Source of the DNA: JAENVU01 sp963756815
GTDB taxonomy: Bacteria; Actinomycetota; Acidimicrobiia; IMCC26256; JAENVU01
Length of the DNA stretch: 64,000 nucleotides
Direction: 5' to 3'
Assembly (NCBI GenBank): GCA_963756815.1
Contig: CAVWPR010000046.1
Span: 186,001-250,000, forward strand
Shown: positions 17,822 to 27,654 of the stretch, piece after piece
How the letters are laid out: each line of letters begins with the position of its first letter
Numbering within the stretch: position 1 is the first letter of the stretch
Made by a program: the position numbers and the translations under genes
Notes under the pieces: model-generated
What the model was told of the DNA's origin: nothing
What the model saw: only the letters and a program-made list of their open reading frames with translations
The model's database searches: none

Positions 17822-20183
17822 CCGCGGCACGCGGCGCGACGAGCGTCCGCGAGCGGCGCGCCGAGATCGTCGCCGATGCCTCGCTCCGGGGCCGCGCGTT
17901 CGGCGCCGCGCTGGCGGCCCTCGTGGACGAGGCCCTCGCCGGTGCGCTGACGGGGAGCGACCTCCCGGTGGCCGTCGTCGGGCTCGGGTCGTACGCCCGA
18001 CGGGAGCTCTGCCCGGCCTCCGACGTCGACGTCCTCCTGGTGCACGCGCCCGGCGTCGACGTCTCGGCGGTCGCCGACGCACTGTGGTACCCGCTCTGGG
18101 ACGCGGGCTTCGTGCTCGGTCACGCGGCACGGGACGTCAAGCAGACCCGCCGGCTCCTCGCCAAGGATCGCGACACCCTCACGGCGCTGCTCGAGGGGCG
18201 AGTGGTCGCGGCCACGGATCCCGCCCTCGGCGCCGACGTGATCGCGGCGGCACGGGCGTACGCCGTCCGCGAGCGGGCGGCGATCGTGGAGCAGCTCGCC
18301 GCCGACTCGGTGCTGCGCCGCCTGCGACCCGGGCCGATCGCCGAGATGCTGGAGCCGGACCTGAAGGACGGCGCCGGCGGCCTCCGTGATCTCCAGGCGC
18401 TCGACTGGGCCGGGTGGTGCCTCGGCGGACCGGGCGCGGTCGCGCTCGTGGCCGACGGTGCGCTCGCGGCCGAGGACGCGGGTTCACTCGCCGACGCCCG
18501 GCGCGTGCTCCTCGACGTCCGTGTCGCGCTCCATCGCGTCGCGGCCTCCCGCTCGGATGTCCTCGCGCTCCAGGAGCAGGATGCCGTTGCCGTGGCGCTG
18601 GCCCGCCACGACGCCGACGTGCTGGTGCGCGACCTGGCGGCGGCCACCCGCCGGACCGCGTGGATCGTCGACGACGTCTGGTCGCGCCTCCGGCGACGCG
18701 ATCGGCGGGGACGTCCCACCCGGACCCGTCGTGCACGACCTGGAGCCGGGCGTCGCCGTGATCGACGGGCGCGTCGTCGACGACTCGGGCGTCAGGCCCG
18801 ACGGGAACCGGCTGCTGCGGCTCGCGCGTGTTGCGGCGGAGCACGGTGCGACGATCGACCGCGCGACGCTTCGCAACGCGCGCGAGGCATCACCGCCGCG
18901 TTGGGACGACGACGCGCGCCGACGATCTGGTCGCGTTCCTCCGGACCGGTCGCGCGGGCGTCGACGTCGTCGCCGCGCTCGACCTCGACGACCTGATGAC
19001 CCGGTTGCTCCCCGAGTGGGCCCACGTGCGGTCGCGGCCGCAACGCAACGCCTACCACCGGTTCACCATCGATCGGCACCTCATGGAGACGGTGGCCGAG
19101 GCTGCCTCGCTGCTCGACGATCCCGGCGGTCCGAACGCGCGACCCGTCGCCGGTCTCGAACGGCCGGACGTCCTGCTGCTCGGCGCGTTGCTCCACGACA
19201 TCGGCAAGGGCCGCAAGGGCGACCACTCCGCGGCCGGCGCCGCGCTGGCCGGCGCCATCGGCACGCGCATCGGGCTCGACGTCGGCGGCGTGTCGATGCT
19301 GTCCTGGCTCGTGCAGGACCATCTCGCCATGGCGGACACCGCCACGCGGCGCGACCTCTCGGACCCCGTCACCATCGAGCGGTTCGCGGCGCGCGTCGGC
19401 GACATCGAGCGGTTACGGCTCCTCGCGCTCCTGACCGTGGCCGACTCGCTCGCGACCGGCCCCGCGGCGTGGAGCACGGGGAAGGCGCAACTGATCCAGG
19501 AGCTCTACGACCGCACCGTCGCCCACTGGGCGGGAGAGCCGGCCGCGCCCCCTGCGGTGGTCGCGGACGAGACCCTCGCCGGGCCAGGGGTGGTGGTCGT
19601 CTGGTCCGACCTCGGCGGCGGCCGCCTCCGGTGCGCGGTCGGCGCGCCCGACCGGCGCGGCCTGCTCGCAGACGTCGCCGGCGCGCTGAGCCTCGAGGGG
19701 TTCGACATCCAGGCCGCCGAGGGGCACTCGTTGCCGGGGGGCCGCGCCGCGGAGGTCTACGACGGTGCGGACCCGCTCCTGCGCCTCGCGGAGTCGGCGG
19801 GACGGGACCGGGCGGCGGCCACGATCCGCGCCGTGCTCGCCGGTGAGGTCTCGGTCGCGGCCGGCATCCGTGCGCGCCGCGCGGCCTACCGCGACGACTC
19901 GGTCGCCGGCGAGCCGGTGCGGGTGGTGATCGTGCCCGACGAGGCGGCCGGGGCGACGCTCGTCGAGGTGTACGCGCCGGATGCGATCGGACTGCTCGCG
20001 ACGCTCGCCCAGGTGTTCGTCGATGCAGACCTCGACGTCACGACGGTGCGCGCGGCGACCACGGGCGATCGGGCCGTCGACGTCTTCTACGTCCGCGACG
20101 ACGACGGCGGTGGACCCTGGCGCTCGCCGTCGCGGGTCGCGGCGTTGGAGCGGGCGCTCCGCGACGCACTCGGACGCGATTAG
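17818..20183 (+). CDS. glnD: PII nucleotidyltransferase/nucleotidyl-removing enzyme
   Basis: Bifunctional sensor that modifies and demodifies the PII T-loop according to nitrogen status, about 788 residues. Domains: nucleotidyltransferase with GSYARRELCPASDVDVLL near residue 57, an HD phosphohydrolase with LLHDIGKGRKGDHS near residue 458, and two C-terminal ACT domains (about 600-680 and 700-770) for glutamine sensing. Breaks near 18692 and 18915 are each resolved by removing one C. GTG overlaps the glnK stop, indicating translational coupling. Confidence 0.95.
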
Positions 20184-20194
20184 GTTCCGCGTCC

Positions 20195-20869
20195 GTGGAG
20201 GAATCGGTCGCGGCATCGGACGTCCTGCGGTGGGCGGAGACGCTGTCCGCCATCGCACGGACCGGCCTCGGGTTCACCCAGAGCCTCTACGAGCGCGAAC
20301 GGTTCGAGGAGGTGCTCAAGGTCGCGTCCGACATCCGGGCCGCGGCGATCGAGGAGGCCGAGGCCGAGGTCCTCTACGAGGAGTGGCTCTCGAGCGTCGG
20401 CCAGGGTGTCGCCGGATACGTGACCCCGAAGGTGGCCGTCGCCGCGATCGTCGGGAACCAGGACGGCGAGATCCTGCTCACCCAGCGCGCCGACTCCGGG
20501 TTCTGGCTGTACCCGGTCGGCTGGGCCGACGTCGGGTACTCGGCGTCCGAGGTCGCGGTGAAGGAGGTCTACGAGGAGACCGGCATCGAGGTCGAGCCGG
20601 TGTCGCTCATCGGCGTGCTCGACGGGCTGCGCCTCGGCTTCACCCACATCCCGATGTACTCGCTGCTGTTCCACTGTCGGATGCTCGGCGGCGAGCTGCG
20701 CGGTCACCCGCTCGAGACGAGCGCGGTCGGCTTCTATCCCCGCGAGGCGCTCCCGCAGCCGGTGGCCGGCCTGCACCGCTGGGGAGAGGTGGCGTTCCGC
20801 GCGATCGACGGCGAGCAGTTCCCGGCCGACTTCGACCACCCGCGCACCCCGCCCTGGCGCGAGGCGTAG
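20195..20869 (+). CDS. NUDIX hydrolase with N-terminal helical domain
   Basis: 224 residues, GTG start. An N-terminal helical segment (to about residue 65, resembling the Nudix_N_2 type) precedes a NUDIX domain. The Nudix box reads GYSASEVAVKEVYEETGIEV, with Lys replacing the usual Arg of REUxEE. The family hydrolyses nucleoside diphosphates linked to other groups; this subgroup often acts on ADP-ribose or sugar nucleotides, but the substrate cannot be read here. It starts 11 bases after glnD. Its last codons are duplicated in the downstream tandem repeat. Confidence 0.85.
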   Translation: MEESVAASDVLRWAETLSAIARTGLGFTQSLYERERFEEVLKVASDIRAAAIEEAEAEVLYEEWLSSVGQGVAGYVTPKVAVAAIVGNQDGEILLTQRADSGFWLYPVGWADVGYSASEVAVKEVYEETGIEVEPVSLIGVLDGLRLGFTHIPMYSLLFHCRMLGGELRGHPLETSAVGFYPREALPQPVAGLHRWGEVAFRAIDGEQFPADFDHPRTPPWREA

Positions 20870-21031
20870 GTCGCACCGGCGACGATCGGGCTCGCCGAGC
20901 AGGGCCCGAGCGGCCCGGCCCGAAGGGCCGTGAGCGGGAGAGGGGCGCGAGGCGTAGGTCGCGCCGGCGACGATCGGGCTCGCCGAGCAGGGCCCGAGCG
21001 GCCCGGCCCGAAGGGCCGTGAGCGGGAGACT
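20856..21031. repeat. 88-bp tandem repeat, copies B and C of the intergenic hairpin element
   Basis: ggcgcgaggcgtaggtcgc begins at 20856 and again at 20944, and ggcgcga recurs at 21032, giving two near-identical 88-bp units. The duplication includes the last codons and stop of the NUDIX gene. Each unit carries gccgagcagggcccgagcgg and the hairpin ggccc-GAA-gggcc. The same core with compensating base changes is found at 3213 and 38548. Just beyond, CGGCTGACC (21039-21047) and GGTCAGCCG (21075-21083) form a further inverted repeat over the end of the next gene. Confidence 0.85.
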
Positions 21032-21076
21032 GGCGCGACGGCTGACCCTGCGAAGCGGCGACGAAGCCGGAGGTGG

Positions 21077-21553
21077 TCAGCCGGAGAGCTGACCGACGAG
21101 CAGGGCGACGATGGACACCGCACCGTCGCTGTGCTCCCACGCGTCGCCGATCGCGTCGTGGTCGACCAGACCGCTCAGCTCCGGCGCGATCGGGAGCTGC
21201 CCGGCGGCGCGCGCGACGACCGCGGCCGGCTCGAGCTCGTCGTCGTAGGCCGGGAAGCACTCGAGGCCCTCCCAGAGCTGCGCCAGCGGAACCTCGGCCC
21301 CGCCGAGGGTGAGCCGGTCGGGGTCACCATCGGCGGCGAGCGCGCCCACGACGGCGTCCCAGAGCTCGTAGGGGGAGATCCCGCCGGGCAGGCGGAACCC
21401 GGCTGCGGGGTGCAGCCGCCACTCGAGGGCCGGCTCGCCCGTGAACCACGTCTGGGAGCCGTTCAGGTAGCTGTCGACCGGCGGACCCAGGTGCTCGTCG
21501 AGGGCGAGGACCAGGTCCGGCGACACCCGCCACACCGCGGTTGCGATCCGCAC
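21077..21553 (-). CDS. hypothetical protein
   Basis: 158 residues from GTG 21553 (MRIATAVWRVSPDLVLALDE). I cannot assign a family. It is acidic and Trp-containing with no signal peptide or membrane segment; segments such as YLNGSQTWFTGEPALEWRLH and GGISPYELWDAVVGALA look like a compact globular domain. It is divergent from the following lipoprotein and converges on the NUDIX gene across the tandem repeat. Coding quality (third-position G/C, no break) supports it as real. Confidence 0.6.
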   Translation of the reverse strand: MRIATAVWRVSPDLVLALDEHLGPPVDSYLNGSQTWFTGEPALEWRLHPAAGFRLPGGISPYELWDAVVGALAADGDPDRLTLGGAEVPLAQLWEGLECFPAYDDELEPAAVVARAAGQLPIAPELSGLVDHDAIGDAWEHSDGAVSIVALLVGQLSG

Positions 21554-21602
21554 GTCGACGGACGCTACTGCGACACGCGCGCGCCGGATACGGTGCCTCG
21601 CC

Positions 21603-22070
21603 GTGATCCGACTGCGGGTGCCGGCCGCGCTGCTGATGGTCGCGTGGGCGCCGATCGTGGTCGCCGGCTGCTCGACGGACCAGTCGCTCTCCGCGGTGGA
21701 GTACCGCGCACGGGCGCAGCACGAGTGCCGCCAGCTGCGTCGGCGGACGGCGGCGCTGGCGCCGCCGGCGTCGAACGCGACATCGGAGTTCGTTCGCGTC
21801 GGCCGGCGAACGCTCACGCTCCAGCGGGCCGCGCTCGGACGGATCCAGACGCTCGACGCGCCGAGCGCGCAGGAACGGACGGTCGGACGGTGGCTCGACC
21901 GTGTGGACGCGGCGCTCGACGCGAGCGCCGCGTCGCTGCAGGCACAGTCCGACGGGGACCTCGCCGCGGCTCGCTCCGCCAACGCGCGCGGTGCCGCGGC
22001 CACCGTTCGGGCCGACGGGCTCGCCCGGTCGCTCGGCATCGAGGCCTGCGTCTCGCCCACGCCGGGTTGA
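21603..22070 (+). CDS. small lipoprotein of unknown function
   Basis: 155 residues, GTG start. The N-terminal signal ends in lipobox IVVAGC, so the mature protein is lipid-anchored outside the membrane. The rest is Ala/Arg-rich and helical (ECRQLRRRTAALAPPAS, RTVGRWLDRVDAALD), resembling a helical-bundle protein. No known domain recognised. It is 50 bases divergent from the preceding hypothetical and 43 bases before the acyltransferase. Confidence 0.65.
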   Translation: MIRLRVPAALLMVAWAPIVVAGCSTDQSLSAVEYRARAQHECRQLRRRTAALAPPASNATSEFVRVGRRTLTLQRAALGRIQTLDAPSAQERTVGRWLDRVDAALDASAASLQAQSDGDLAAARSANARGAAATVRADGLARSLGIEACVSPTPG

Positions 22071-22113
22071 CGCGACCGGAGCCGGACGCGCGGGCGGCCG
22101 GTACGCTCCGGGC

Positions 22114-23559
22114 GTGACCGACCACGACCGCCTGAGCTCGCTCGACGCGTCGTTCCTCCATCTCGAGTCGCCCGAGACGCCGATGCACGTCGGGGCGCTC
22201 GGGATCTTCGACGGCGCCCCGTTCCGGGACGGCTCCGGGCGGTTCCGGCTCGCCGAGGTCCGCACGCTCGTCGCGTCACGCCTGCACCTGATCCCGCGGT
22301 TCCGCAAGCGCCTGATGACGGTGCCGATGGAACAGGGTCGACCGATCTGGGTCGATGACGATCGCTTCGACATCTCGCACCACGTCCGGCTCACCGCGCT
22401 GCCCGGGCCCGGCGGCCGCGAGCAGCTCCTCACGCTCACCGGTCGCATCGAGGCGCAGCTGCTCGACCGGTCACACCCGCTGTGGGAGCTCTGGTTCGTC
22501 GAAGGGCTGGAGGGTGGCCGGGTCGCGCTCGTGCAGAAGACCCACCACGCGCTGGTCGACGGCGTGTCCGGCGTCGACGTCGCGACGGTGCTGCTCGACT
22601 TCACACCGGAGCCGACCGTGCTCGACGCACCCGCGTGGTTGCCGGCGCCCGCCCCGAGCGCGACCCAGCTCCTCCGCGACACGTGGGTCGAGCGATCGAC
22701 CCAGCCGACGGAGATGGTGCGGTCGGTCCGCGGGCTCGCGCGCACCCCGCAGCGGGCGGCGGCCCGCACCGCGAAGGTGGCGGGCGCACTCCGCACTCTC
22801 GTCGACGGCTCGCCGCTCGCGCCGCGCACGTCGTTCAACGTGCCGGTCGGCCGGCGGCGCCGGTTCACGGGGGTGCCGGTGCCGCTCGCCGACGTGAAGG
22901 CGATCCGCGCCGAACACGGGGGGACCGTCAACGACGTCGTCCTCGCCGCGGTGTCCGGCGCGCTCCGCCGCCGCCTGATCGGGCGGGGCGACGACGTCCC
23001 GACCGCGTTGCGGGCGCTCTGTCCCGTCTCGGTGCGCGCCGAGAGCGAGCACCTCCATCTCGGCAACCGCCTCTCGGTGATGGTGGTGGAGCTCCCCGTC
23101 GGCGAGCCGGACCCGATGGCCCGGTTGCAGGCGATCGGCGAGGAGACGTGTCACCTCAAGGAGCGCGAGCAGCCGGCCGGCCCGGCGTTCATCCTCGACC
23201 TCACGGAGTACGCGGCGCCCTCGGTGCTCGGAGTCGCCGCCCGGCTCGCGCACCGGCAGCCCTTCGTGAACCTCATCGTCACGAACGTCCCTGGACCGCA
23301 GGAGCCGCTCTACTGCCTCGGTGCGCGGATGCTGGAGGCGTACCCGATGGTCCCGTTGTCGGGGAACATGAGCCTGGGTGTCGCGATCCTCTCGTACTGC
23401 GGGATGCTCCACTTCGGCCTCTACGCCGACGGTGACGCGTGGCCCGACCTCGACGAGCTGGCCGAGGACATCCGCGCCGCGTTCGCGGAGCTGCTGCCGG
23501 CCGGGAGCGCGTCGGCACCGTTGCACGACCGAGCGATCGAGAAGGGGGCAGTCGGATGA
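22114..23559 (+). CDS. wax ester synthase/diacylglycerol acyltransferase (WS/DGAT)
   Basis: Makes storage triacylglycerol or wax esters from acyl-CoA, at the membrane or lipid-droplet surface. 481 residues with the N-terminal LSSLDASFLHLESPETPMHVG block, the catalytic motif HHALVDG (HHxxxDG), the NDVVLAAVSGALRR helix and the C-terminal NVPGPQEPLYCLGA and YPMVPLSGNMSLGVAILSY blocks, all typical of actinobacterial Tgs proteins. It is unbroken. Its stop overlaps the amidase start as ATGA. Confidence 0.95.
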   Translation: MTDHDRLSSLDASFLHLESPETPMHVGALGIFDGAPFRDGSGRFRLAEVRTLVASRLHLIPRFRKRLMTVPMEQGRPIWVDDDRFDISHHVRLTALPGPGGREQLLTLTGRIEAQLLDRSHPLWELWFVEGLEGGRVALVQKTHHALVDGVSGVDVATVLLDFTPEPTVLDAPAWLPAPAPSATQLLRDTWVERSTQPTEMVRSVRGLARTPQRAAARTAKVAGALRTLVDGSPLAPRTSFNVPVGRRRRFTGVPVPLADVKAIRAEHGGTVNDVVLAAVSGALRRRLIGRGDDVPTALRALCPVSVRAESEHLHLGNRLSVMVVELPVGEPDPMARLQAIGEETCHLKEREQPAGPAFILDLTEYAAPSVLGVAARLAHRQPFVNLIVTNVPGPQEPLYCLGARMLEAYPMVPLSGNMSLGVAILSYCGMLHFGLYADGDAWPDLDELAEDIRAAFAELLPAGSASAPLHDRAIEKGAVG

Positions 23560-24980
23560 CCGAGCTGTGGGAGCACGACGCGTGGGAGCTCGCCGACGCG
23601 ATACGCGCCGGAGAGGTCGCGGCCACGACCGCGCTCGAGGAGTCGCTGGCACGTATCGCGGCGCGCAACGACGAGCTCAACGCGGTCTGCTTCCTCGACG
23701 AGGACGGCGCACGGGCCCGTGCCGCGGAGATCGACGCCGCGGTCGCACGGGGTGAGGATCCCGGCCCGCTCGCGGGCGTGCCGGTCGGCGTGAAGGAGCT
23801 CGCGCAGGCGAAGGGCTTCCCGAACACGCACGCGTCGGTGGTCTTCAAGGACGACGTCGCCGAGGGCGACTGCCCGGAGGTCGCCGGGTTGCGCGCCGCC
23901 GGCGCGGTGATCACCGGCCTCACGACCGCGCCCGAGTTCGGGATCCCGAGCTACACGGCGTCGCCGCTGCACGGAATCACCCGCAATCCGTGGAACCCGG
24001 AGCGCACGCCCGGCGGCTCCTCGGGCGGCTCCGCCGCGGCGGTGTCCGCCGGGCTGCTCCCCGCCTGCACCGGCAGCGACGGTGGTGGATCGATCCGGAT
24101 CCCCTCGTCCTACTCCGGGCTCCCCGGCATGAAGCCCACGTTCGGCCGGATCGGGCACGGTCCCCACGACCCGTTCGACACCGGCCTCACCTCGGTCAGC
24201 GGGCCGATGGTGCGATCGGTCCGCGACGCGGCGCGCTACCTCGACGCGACGTGCGGGCTGGTGCTCTCCGACCCGACGTCGCTCCCGAAGCCGGACCCGT
24301 ACGAGCCGATCGTCGCCGACGTCGACCGGGCGCGCGACCTCCTGCGCGGCAAGCGCGTCGGTTGGACGTCGACGCTGGGCTACGCGGAGACCGACCGCGA
24401 CGTGGAGGCGGCGACGCTCGCCACGGCCGAGGTCCTGATGGAGACGGCCGCACTCGAGCTCGTCGACGTGGCGATCTCGTTCCCGAAGCCCGGGCGCGCG
24501 TGGGGGGTGCTCAGCGCCGGGAACATGGCGGCCTGGCAGTACGACCGGTCGGCCGAGGCGCTCGACGATCTCGACTTCCTCGCGCGTATGTCGGTGGAGG
24601 GGATGCCGAACCTGCGCGCCCGGCACCTCGGCGCCGCGATCCGTCGCCGCCAGGAGATCCTGGTCGCGTCGGCCGCGCTGTTCGAGCAGATCGATCTCCT
24701 GCTGCTGCCCACCACACCGACGACCGCGTACCAGGCGGAGGGAACGCTCGTGGGCGAGGTCAACGGCAAGGAGCGCGACCTCATGTACCTGTCGGCTCCG
24801 TTCACGGCGCCGTTCAACATGACCGGTCAACCCGGCATGTCGGTCCCCGCCGGGCTCGTCGGGGGGATGCCGTGCGGGCTGCAGGTCGTCGGTCGCCGCC
24901 TCGACGACCATCTGTGCCTGGCCGCCGGTGCGGTGCTCGAGGCGGTACGGCCCTGGCCCAAGTTCGCCCCCGGCAGCTGA
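23556..24980 (+). CDS. amidase (amidase-signature family)
   Basis: Hydrolyses carboxamides through a Ser-cisSer-Lys triad. 474 residues. Lys lies in GVPVGVKELAQAKG, the Gly/Ser-rich loop in TPGGSSGGSAAAVSAG, and the nucleophile region in CTGSDGGGSIRIPSS. It is translationally coupled to the WS/DGAT gene by ATGA. It shows no GatB or GatC neighbours, so it is more likely a metabolic amidase (fatty amide, nitrile-derived amide or similar) than GatA. Substrate unknown. Confidence 0.9.
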   Translation: MTELWEHDAWELADAIRAGEVAATTALEESLARIAARNDELNAVCFLDEDGARARAAEIDAAVARGEDPGPLAGVPVGVKELAQAKGFPNTHASVVFKDDVAEGDCPEVAGLRAAGAVITGLTTAPEFGIPSYTASPLHGITRNPWNPERTPGGSSGGSAAAVSAGLLPACTGSDGGGSIRIPSSYSGLPGMKPTFGRIGHGPHDPFDTGLTSVSGPMVRSVRDAARYLDATCGLVLSDPTSLPKPDPYEPIVADVDRARDLLRGKRVGWTSTLGYAETDRDVEAATLATAEVLMETAALELVDVAISFPKPGRAWGVLSAGNMAAWQYDRSAEALDDLDFLARMSVEGMPNLRARHLGAAIRRRQEILVASAALFEQIDLLLLPTTPTTAYQAEGTLVGEVNGKERDLMYLSAPFTAPFNMTGQPGMSVPAGLVGGMPCGLQVVGRRLDDHLCLAAGAVLEAVRPWPKFAPGS

Positions 24981-25018
24981 GCGAACGGGTGCGCAACATC
25001 GACGGGTAGGGTCGAGCC

Positions 25019-26269
25019 GTGACCGACGTGTCGAGTCGGCCGGGCGACCCAGCTCGGGAGCGAGCCCAAGCCGATCCGACGGTGCCGGACGGCGAGCGGA
25101 CGAGCCAGCCCGAGTCGGCGTCCAGGCCCAAGAAGCAGGAGCAGGAGCACGCCTCCGAGGAGATCACGGAGGTCGCGCCGGGAATCCTGCGCATGCAGCT
25201 GCCCATCTGGATGCCCGGGCTCGGGCACGTGAACATGTACGGCCTGATGGACGACCGCGGGCTCGCGGTCGTCGATCCCGGGCTCCCCGGTCCTGCGAGC
25301 TGGAAGGCGCTCAAGGCGCGTCTCGCGTCCGCCGGTTACCGGACCAAGGACGTGCACACCGTCATCGTCACGCACTCGCATCCGGACCACTTCGGCGCCG
25401 CCGGCCGACTCAAGAAGGAGGCCGGCGCGCAGCTCATCGCGCACAAGGCGTTCACGACCTGGTCGTTGCAGCGCCGCGGCGCGACGCTGTCGGAAGCCGA
25501 TGCCGAGCGCCTCGAGCAGGAGGCGATCGACGAGGCCGCGCACTACCACGGCCCGTCGCTCGACGAGCTGCCGACGCTCGACGAGGACGATCATCTCGCA
25601 CTCGAGGAGATCACGACCGAGACGCAGCGCATGTCGGTCCCGTGGGGCGGCACCACACCGTGGGGCGGGAGCAAGCACCCGCAGCCGCCGCTCTCGCGTC
25701 GGATGATGATCCGCGCGATGCGGCTGCTGTTCGCGCCGCCGGACCCGACGCGCCGCGTGCGGCACGGCTCGCCGATCACGTTGGCCGGTCGCGACTGGAT
25801 CGCGCTGCACACCCCCGGCCACACGCTCGACCATCTGTGCCTCTACGACCCCGAGCACGGCGTGCTGCTGTCGGGCGACCACGTGCTGCCCACGATCACG
25901 CCGCACGTCGCCGGGTCCGGACAGGGCGACGCGCTCAACTCGTATCTCGCCACGCTCGATCTCGTCGGCGCGCTCGACGACGTCCAGGTCGGACTGCCCG
26001 CGCACGGCCACCCGTTCGTCGACGTGCCGGGCCGCGTCGAGGCCATCAAGGAGCACCACTTCGAGCGCATGGAGAAGCTGCGCCAGGCCTCGCTCGCGAT
26101 CGGACCCGCCGACGTCGTCGAGCTGTCACACCAGGTGTTCCCGGAGCGGCACTGGGGCGTGATGGCCGAGAGCGAGACGTTCGCCCACCTCGAGCACCTG
26201 CGGAGGTCGGGCGACGCCGAGCGGTGGGACGACGACGGCGTCCTGATGTACCGGGCCGCCCCGCGTTGA
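25019..26269 (+). CDS. metallo-beta-lactamase-fold hydrolase
   Basis: 416 residues, GTG start. A charged, probably disordered N-terminus (about 45 residues) precedes an MBL domain with the zinc motif THSHPDHFGA (HxHxDH), a downstream HTPGHTLDHL histidine and GDHVLPTITPHV aspartate region. The family includes glyoxalase II-like thioesterases, lactonases and RNases. The long insert between motifs (about residues 155-250) and the WHTH-like C-terminus suggest a hydrolase of the LACTB2/RBBP-like type, but the substrate is not determined. Confidence 0.85.
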   Translation: MTDVSSRPGDPARERAQADPTVPDGERTSQPESASRPKKQEQEHASEEITEVAPGILRMQLPIWMPGLGHVNMYGLMDDRGLAVVDPGLPGPASWKALKARLASAGYRTKDVHTVIVTHSHPDHFGAAGRLKKEAGAQLIAHKAFTTWSLQRRGATLSEADAERLEQEAIDEAAHYHGPSLDELPTLDEDDHLALEEITTETQRMSVPWGGTTPWGGSKHPQPPLSRRMMIRAMRLLFAPPDPTRRVRHGSPITLAGRDWIALHTPGHTLDHLCLYDPEHGVLLSGDHVLPTITPHVAGSGQGDALNSYLATLDLVGALDDVQVGLPAHGHPFVDVPGRVEAIKEHHFERMEKLRQASLAIGPADVVELSHQVFPERHWGVMAESETFAHLEHLRRSGDAERWDDDGVLMYRAAPR

Positions 26270-26297
26270 CCCACCGGCACGGCGCTACCGTGCCCCC

Positions 26298-27617
26298 ATG
26301 GCCGACGATCTCACCGCCGAAGCCACCGGACTCCTGCAGGACCTGATCCGCAACGCGTGCGTGAACGACGGCACGCCGACCTCCGGTGAGGAGGTCCGGA
26401 GCTCGGATCTGCTGGCCGGGTACCTCGGCACCAGCGGGTTCGACGTCGAGACGTTCGAGCCGCAGCCGGGGCGGCGCAGCCTGCTGGCCAAGATCGAGGG
26501 CAGCGATCCCGACGCGCCGACCCTGATGCTGATGGGTCACACCGACGTCGTGCCGGTGAACGTCGACGGCTGGTCCCGTGACCCGTTCGCGGCCGAGCTC
26601 GACGACGGCATGATCTGGGGCCGCGGCGCGGTCGACATGCTCAACCTCACGTCGACGATGGCGGTGGCGTTCCGGCACCTCGCCGAGTCGGGCTTCACGC
26701 CGAAGGGCACCCTGCTGTACCTCGCAGTCGCGGACGAGGAGGCGCTCGGGACCTGGGGCGCCAAGTACCTCGTCGAGCACGAGCTCGACGAGGTGCGCGC
26801 CGACTACGTGATCACCGAGTCCGGCGGCTACCAGGTGCCCACCGCGGACGGGACCCGGCTCCCGATCATGGTGGAGGAGAAGGGCACCTTCTGGTCGAAC
26901 ATCACGGTCCACGGCACGCCGAGCCACGCCTCGCAGGCGTACCGCACCGACAACGCGCTCGTCACCGCGGCCGAGGTCGTGCGCCGGATCGCCGAGTACC
27001 GCCCCGAGGCCCGCATCGGGGACACGTGGCGCCGGTACGTCGACGGGCTCGGGCTCCCCGCGGAGCTCGCCGACCCCGACCGCGTCGACGAGTTCGTCGC
27101 CGACCTGCCGCTCGGGCTGTCGCGCATCGCGCACTCGTGCACGCACACGACGATGGCGCCGACGGTCGCGCACGGCGGGACGAAGACCAACATCATCCCG
27201 GACCGGGTCGATCTCCAGGTCGACGTGCGCACCATGCCGGGCCAGTCCGGTGACGCCGCCCGCGCGTTGCTCGTGGACGCCATCGGCGATCTCGCCGACA
27301 AGGTCGAGATCACGTCCAACGACGATCCTGCCACCGCGTCGCCGATCGACACGCCGCTGTGGGACTCGCTGTCACGGGTCACCGGCCGGCTCTGCGAGGG
27401 CTCGGCACTGGTGCCCACGATCATGACCGGCGGCACCGACAACCGGTTCTTCCGACGGGCCGGGGCGGTGGGGTACGGCTTCGGCCTGTTCAGCCGACGG
27501 ATCCGGTTCGAGGACTACGCCAAGATGTTCCACGGCCACGACGAGCGGGTCGACCAGGAGAGCCTCGATCTCTCGACACAGCTGTGGCTCGCACTCGCCG
27601 AGGACCTGCTGGCCTGA
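26298..27617 (+). CDS. M20-family metallopeptidase/deacylase
   Basis: Zinc-dependent hydrolase of the ArgE/DapE/carboxypeptidase G2 clan, 439 residues. Metal ligands: MGHTDVVPV (His, Asp), GRGAVDML (Asp), VADEEALG (Glu pair) and the late MFHGHDERV (His). The dimerization domain includes HGTPSHASQAYRTDNA. These are typical cytosolic enzymes cleaving N-acyl amino acids or dipeptides. It starts 28 bases after the MBL gene and is probably co-transcribed with it. Specificity is not evident. Confidence 0.9.
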   Translation: MADDLTAEATGLLQDLIRNACVNDGTPTSGEEVRSSDLLAGYLGTSGFDVETFEPQPGRRSLLAKIEGSDPDAPTLMLMGHTDVVPVNVDGWSRDPFAAELDDGMIWGRGAVDMLNLTSTMAVAFRHLAESGFTPKGTLLYLAVADEEALGTWGAKYLVEHELDEVRADYVITESGGYQVPTADGTRLPIMVEEKGTFWSNITVHGTPSHASQAYRTDNALVTAAEVVRRIAEYRPEARIGDTWRRYVDGLGLPAELADPDRVDEFVADLPLGLSRIAHSCTHTTMAPTVAHGGTKTNIIPDRVDLQVDVRTMPGQSGDAARALLVDAIGDLADKVEITSNDDPATASPIDTPLWDSLSRVTGRLCEGSALVPTIMTGGTDNRFFRRAGAVGYGFGLFSRRIRFEDYAKMFHGHDERVDQESLDLSTQLWLALAEDLLA

Positions 27618-27654
27618 GGTCTGCGGCGGCGGACCGACGCGGAGTCCGGACGGC

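Noticed and set aside
23556..24980. GatA subunit of Asp/Glu-tRNA amidotransferase
   Set aside because: No gatB or gatC adjacent and the gene is coupled to a WS/DGAT acyltransferase, so a generic amidase is the safer call.
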